Shown here: positions 7,577 through 8,984 of the stretch, one piece after another
How the letters are laid out: each line of letters opens with the position of its first letter
How positions within the stretch are numbered: position 1 is the stretch's first letter
NCBI GenBank assembly: GCA_902783755.1
Contig: CACZSC010000068.1
Coordinates: 1-8,984, forward strand
Source of the DNA: an uncultured Ruminococcus sp.
Lineage (GTDB): Bacteria > Bacillota > Clostridia > Oscillospirales > CAG-272
Length of the DNA stretch: 8,984 nucleotides
Direction: 5' to 3'
Notes under the pieces: model-generated
What the model saw: the letters and a program-made list of their open reading frames with translations, nothing else
Databases searched by the model: none
What the model was told of the DNA's origin: nothing
Program-made: the position numbers and the translations under genes

Positions 7577-7820
7577 GCAATGACGGAGACGGCTGTGGCG
7601 GACGCGTCGGAGAGAGCTTTTGTACGGTGGAAAAAAGCACGCGCGGCACGGCGGATCACTCCCGAGCCGGGACAGGAAAACCGCGGACAGAAAGTCCGTA
7701 CGGCCGTAGAAGTCCCCGTTAACGGCGCGTTAGTCCGGCAAGGCACATGAGCGGCGAGAGATCGCAAGTTGAGTGGTACCGCGGAACAAGTTTCGTCTCA
7801 ATGTTTTGAGGCGATTTTTT
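7577..7820 (+). promoter_or_regulatory. T-box riboswitch, isoleucine (AUC) specifier
   Basis: A T-box leader binds a cognate tRNA and reads through its terminator only when that tRNA is uncharged. Hand folding gives Stem I: GGAG (7585-7588)/CUCC (7659-7662), CUGUG (7593-7597)/CACGG (7647-7651), GCGU (7604-7607)/ACGC (7639-7642), an AGAGA bulge region, and a distal hairpin GCUUUU (7616-7621)/AAAAGC (7633-7638) with a CGGUGG loop. The specifier loop's 3' side puts AUC (7655-7657) just before A7658 and the lower helix, the position of GGC in B. subtilis glyQS. A hairpin at 7684-7698 and a CCCCGUUAACGG segment (7714-7725) fit Stem II and the IIA/B element. A GAGA-capped hairpin (7754-7765) fits Stem III. 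The T-box follows: UUGAG (7769-7773) pairs with CUCAA (7797-7801), the bulge is UGGUACC (7774-7780), and GCGGAA (7781-7786) pairs with UUUCGU (7791-7796). UGGU fits ACCA-ended tRNA, consistent with tRNA-Ile. The T-box class is near certain; the Ile assignment is strong but hand-aligned. Confidence 0.92.
7794..7820 (+). terminator. T-box-controlled intrinsic terminator
   Basis: CGUCUCAA (7794-7801) pairs with UUGAGGCG (7806-7813), including one G-U pair, around a UGUU loop. Six U residues follow at 7815-7820. The 5' arm overlaps the 3' arm of the antiterminator (7791-7801), so the two folds exclude each other. With charged tRNA this hairpin should stop transcription 19 nt before the downstream ATG. 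Confidence 0.9.
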
Positions 7821-7839
7821 GGTTATAGAGGAGCTTTTT

Positions 7840-8984
7840 ATGGAACATCTTATAAAGGAAGTTGCTTCCCGTATAAAGGAAACAAGGCTTATCCTGAACA
7901 TATCGGAAGAGGAGATGGCTGTCTGCACCGGCATTACCGTCGATCAGTACAGGGAGTTCGAGTCCGGCACGGTGGACATGACGTTCACCTTCATCTACAA
8001 GTGCGCCGCCAGGTTCGGACTGGATACCACCGATCTTCTGAAGGGCGAGAGCCCTACCCTGTCCGAATACAGCGTGACGAGGGCGGGCGGCGGCCTTCCC
8101 ATAGCCAGGAGAAAGGGATTCAAGTACAACAATCTGGCTCCCCTGTTCAAAGGCAAGTCGGCCGAGCCTTTCCTCGTCAAGGCAAAATACAATGAAGACG
8201 AGATGCATCTCCCGATCAAGCTGAACCACCACGAGGGACAGGAATACGACTATATCCTGAAAGGAAAGCTGAAAGTATCCGTCGACGGACACGAGGAGAT
8301 CCTCTACCCCGGCGACTCCATATACTATGACAGCTCGAAGCCCCACGGCATGATCGCCTACGAGGAGGACTGCGAATTCCTGGCGATGATAATCTCCACG
8401 GGAGGAGCGGCATATGACTATCCGGAGAATCTGGAAGTCGTTCCCGAGGAAAAGAAGGAATCGAAGCTCTGCGACCTGCCGGAGGACCCGGTGGCACTCA
8501 GATTCATAGAGTGTACGGAGAAAGACGGAAAGCTCGAGAAGATAACGTTCAAGAACGAGGACAGGTACAATTTCGCATTCGACACGATCGATGCCATCGC
8601 CGCGAAGACGCCCAAGAAGACCGCTCTCATCCACCTTGACAGCCATAAGAACGAGAGGCGCTTCACTTTCGAGGATATTTCCAGGCTCAGCAACAAGGCT
8701 GCGAACTATCTCGCTTCACTGGGCATAGGATTCGACGACAAGGTCATGGTGGTGCTGAAGCGCCACTGGCAGTTCTGGATCTGCGCCCTGGCCCTCCACA
8801 AGATCGGAGCTGTCGTGATACCCGCCACCCACATGCTGGTGGAGCATGACTTCACATACAGATACAAGGCTGCAGGAGTAAAGGCAATAATCTGCACGGC
8901 GGACGGAGACACCGCCTATCAGGCGGAGATAGCTGCCGCCGAGACGGATCCCGGCATCATAAAGGTCATTGCGAACGGCGCCCG
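7840..8984 (+). CDS. XRE HTH-cupin-AMP-forming acyl-CoA synthetase fusion, N-terminal part (runs off window)
   Basis: An AGAGGAG ribosome binding site (7827-7833) lies 6 nt before ATG 7840. The frame is open for 381 complete codons to the window edge. Residues 5-68 form an XRE-like helix-turn-helix domain (ISEEEMAVCTGITVDQY, then FESG). Residues 112-187 are a cupin barrel (NHHEGQEYDYILKG, YPGDSIYYDSSKPHGM) with likely metal ligands His131, Glu135 and His169; the usual first His of HxH appears as Asn129. After a linker, residues 240-381 begin an ANL-family ligase resembling acetyl- and medium-chain acyl-CoA synthetases: FTFEDISRLSNKAANYL, VMVVLKRHWQFWICALALHKIGAVVIPATHML. Such enzymes make acyl-CoA from a carboxylic acid, ATP and CoA. 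The ATP-binding and C-terminal domains lie beyond the window, so activity and substrate cannot be read. An Ile T-box controls it, which suggests a branched-chain acid such as 2-methylbutyrate. Separate HTH-cupin and ligase genes are, to my memory, the usual arrangement in relatives. Confidence 0.88.
   Translation, partial: MEHLIKEVASRIKETRLILNISEEEMAVCTGITVDQYREFESGTVDMTFTFIYKCAARFGLDTTDLLKGESPTLSEYSVTRAGGGLPIARRKGFKYNNLAPLFKGKSAEPFLVKAKYNEDEMHLPIKLNHHEGQEYDYILKGKLKVSVDGHEEILYPGDSIYYDSSKPHGMIAYEEDCEFLAMIISTGGAAYDYPENLEVVPEEKKESKLCDLPEDPVALRFIECTEKDGKLEKITFKNEDRYNFAFDTIDAIAAKTPKKTALIHLDSHKNERRFTFEDISRLSNKAANYLASLGIGFDDKVMVVLKRHWQFWICALALHKIGAVVIPATHMLVEHDFTYRYKAAGVKAIICTADGDTAYQAEIAAAETDPGIIKVIANGA

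Noticed and set aside
7699..7725. Palindromes TACGGCCGTA and CCGTTAACGG as protein operators
   Set aside because: They lie within the transcribed T-box Stem II and IIA/B region, where self-complementarity is expected from RNA folding.
7522..7750. Short plus-strand frames in the leader, considered as a leader peptide or small gene
   Set aside because: They start inside the promoter and cover T-box helices. There is no ribosome binding site, and the sequence is fully explained as structured RNA.
7577..7800. RNase P RNA or another housekeeping structured RNA in the GC-rich intergenic region
   Set aside because: The GUGGUACCGCGG T-box, the specifier loop and the overlapping terminator identify it as a T-box leader.

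Overview
The window looks like chromosomal DNA from an anaerobic member of the Clostridia (Bacillota), probably a gut or rumen bacterium. Evidence for this: a full T-box leader RNA (a device found mostly in Gram-positive bacteria), consensus TTGACA/TATAAT promoters with 17-nt spacers, strong GGAGG ribosome binding sites, moderately GC-rich genes with heavy use of ATA, AGA and AGG codons, and the protein families present. No mobile element, CRISPR array, tRNA or rRNA is visible. The species cannot be named from this sequence alone.

Layout. (1) 1-285, minus strand: the N-terminal part of a membrane-anchored alpha/beta-hydrolase-like protein, cut by the window edge. (2) 286-444: a divergent promoter region. 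(3) 445-3600, plus strand: a tight two-gene operon of aconitate hydratase and isocitrate dehydrogenase, the oxidative route from citrate to 2-oxoglutarate (glutamate supply). It ends in a bidirectional terminator shared with the convergent operon. (4) 7432-3662, minus strand: a two-gene operon of a cytoplasmic GH38 alpha-mannosidase and a PHP-domain metal-dependent hydrolase. (5) 7433-7839: a second divergent region whose two promoters have their -35 boxes only 20 bp apart. Its rightward transcript starts with a long T-box riboswitch. (6) 7840-8984, plus strand, cut by the window edge: a polypeptide joining an XRE-type HTH domain, a cupin domain and the start of an AMP-forming acyl-CoA synthetase.

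The most interesting part is the right end. The T-box leader can be folded by hand. Its specifier reads AUC (isoleucine), and its acceptor-binding bulge reads UGGU, which fits a tRNA with discriminator A such as tRNA-Ile. The regulated gene is neither an aminoacyl-tRNA synthetase nor a classical Ile biosynthesis gene. It is an acyl-CoA synthetase fused to a small-molecule-regulator-like HTH-cupin module. Rumen anaerobes are known to make isoleucine by activating 2-methylbutyrate to its CoA ester and reductively carboxylating it. I therefore infer that this is an isoleucine-starvation-controlled branched-chain acid salvage gene. The fold and specifier are read from the sequence; the substrate is inference.
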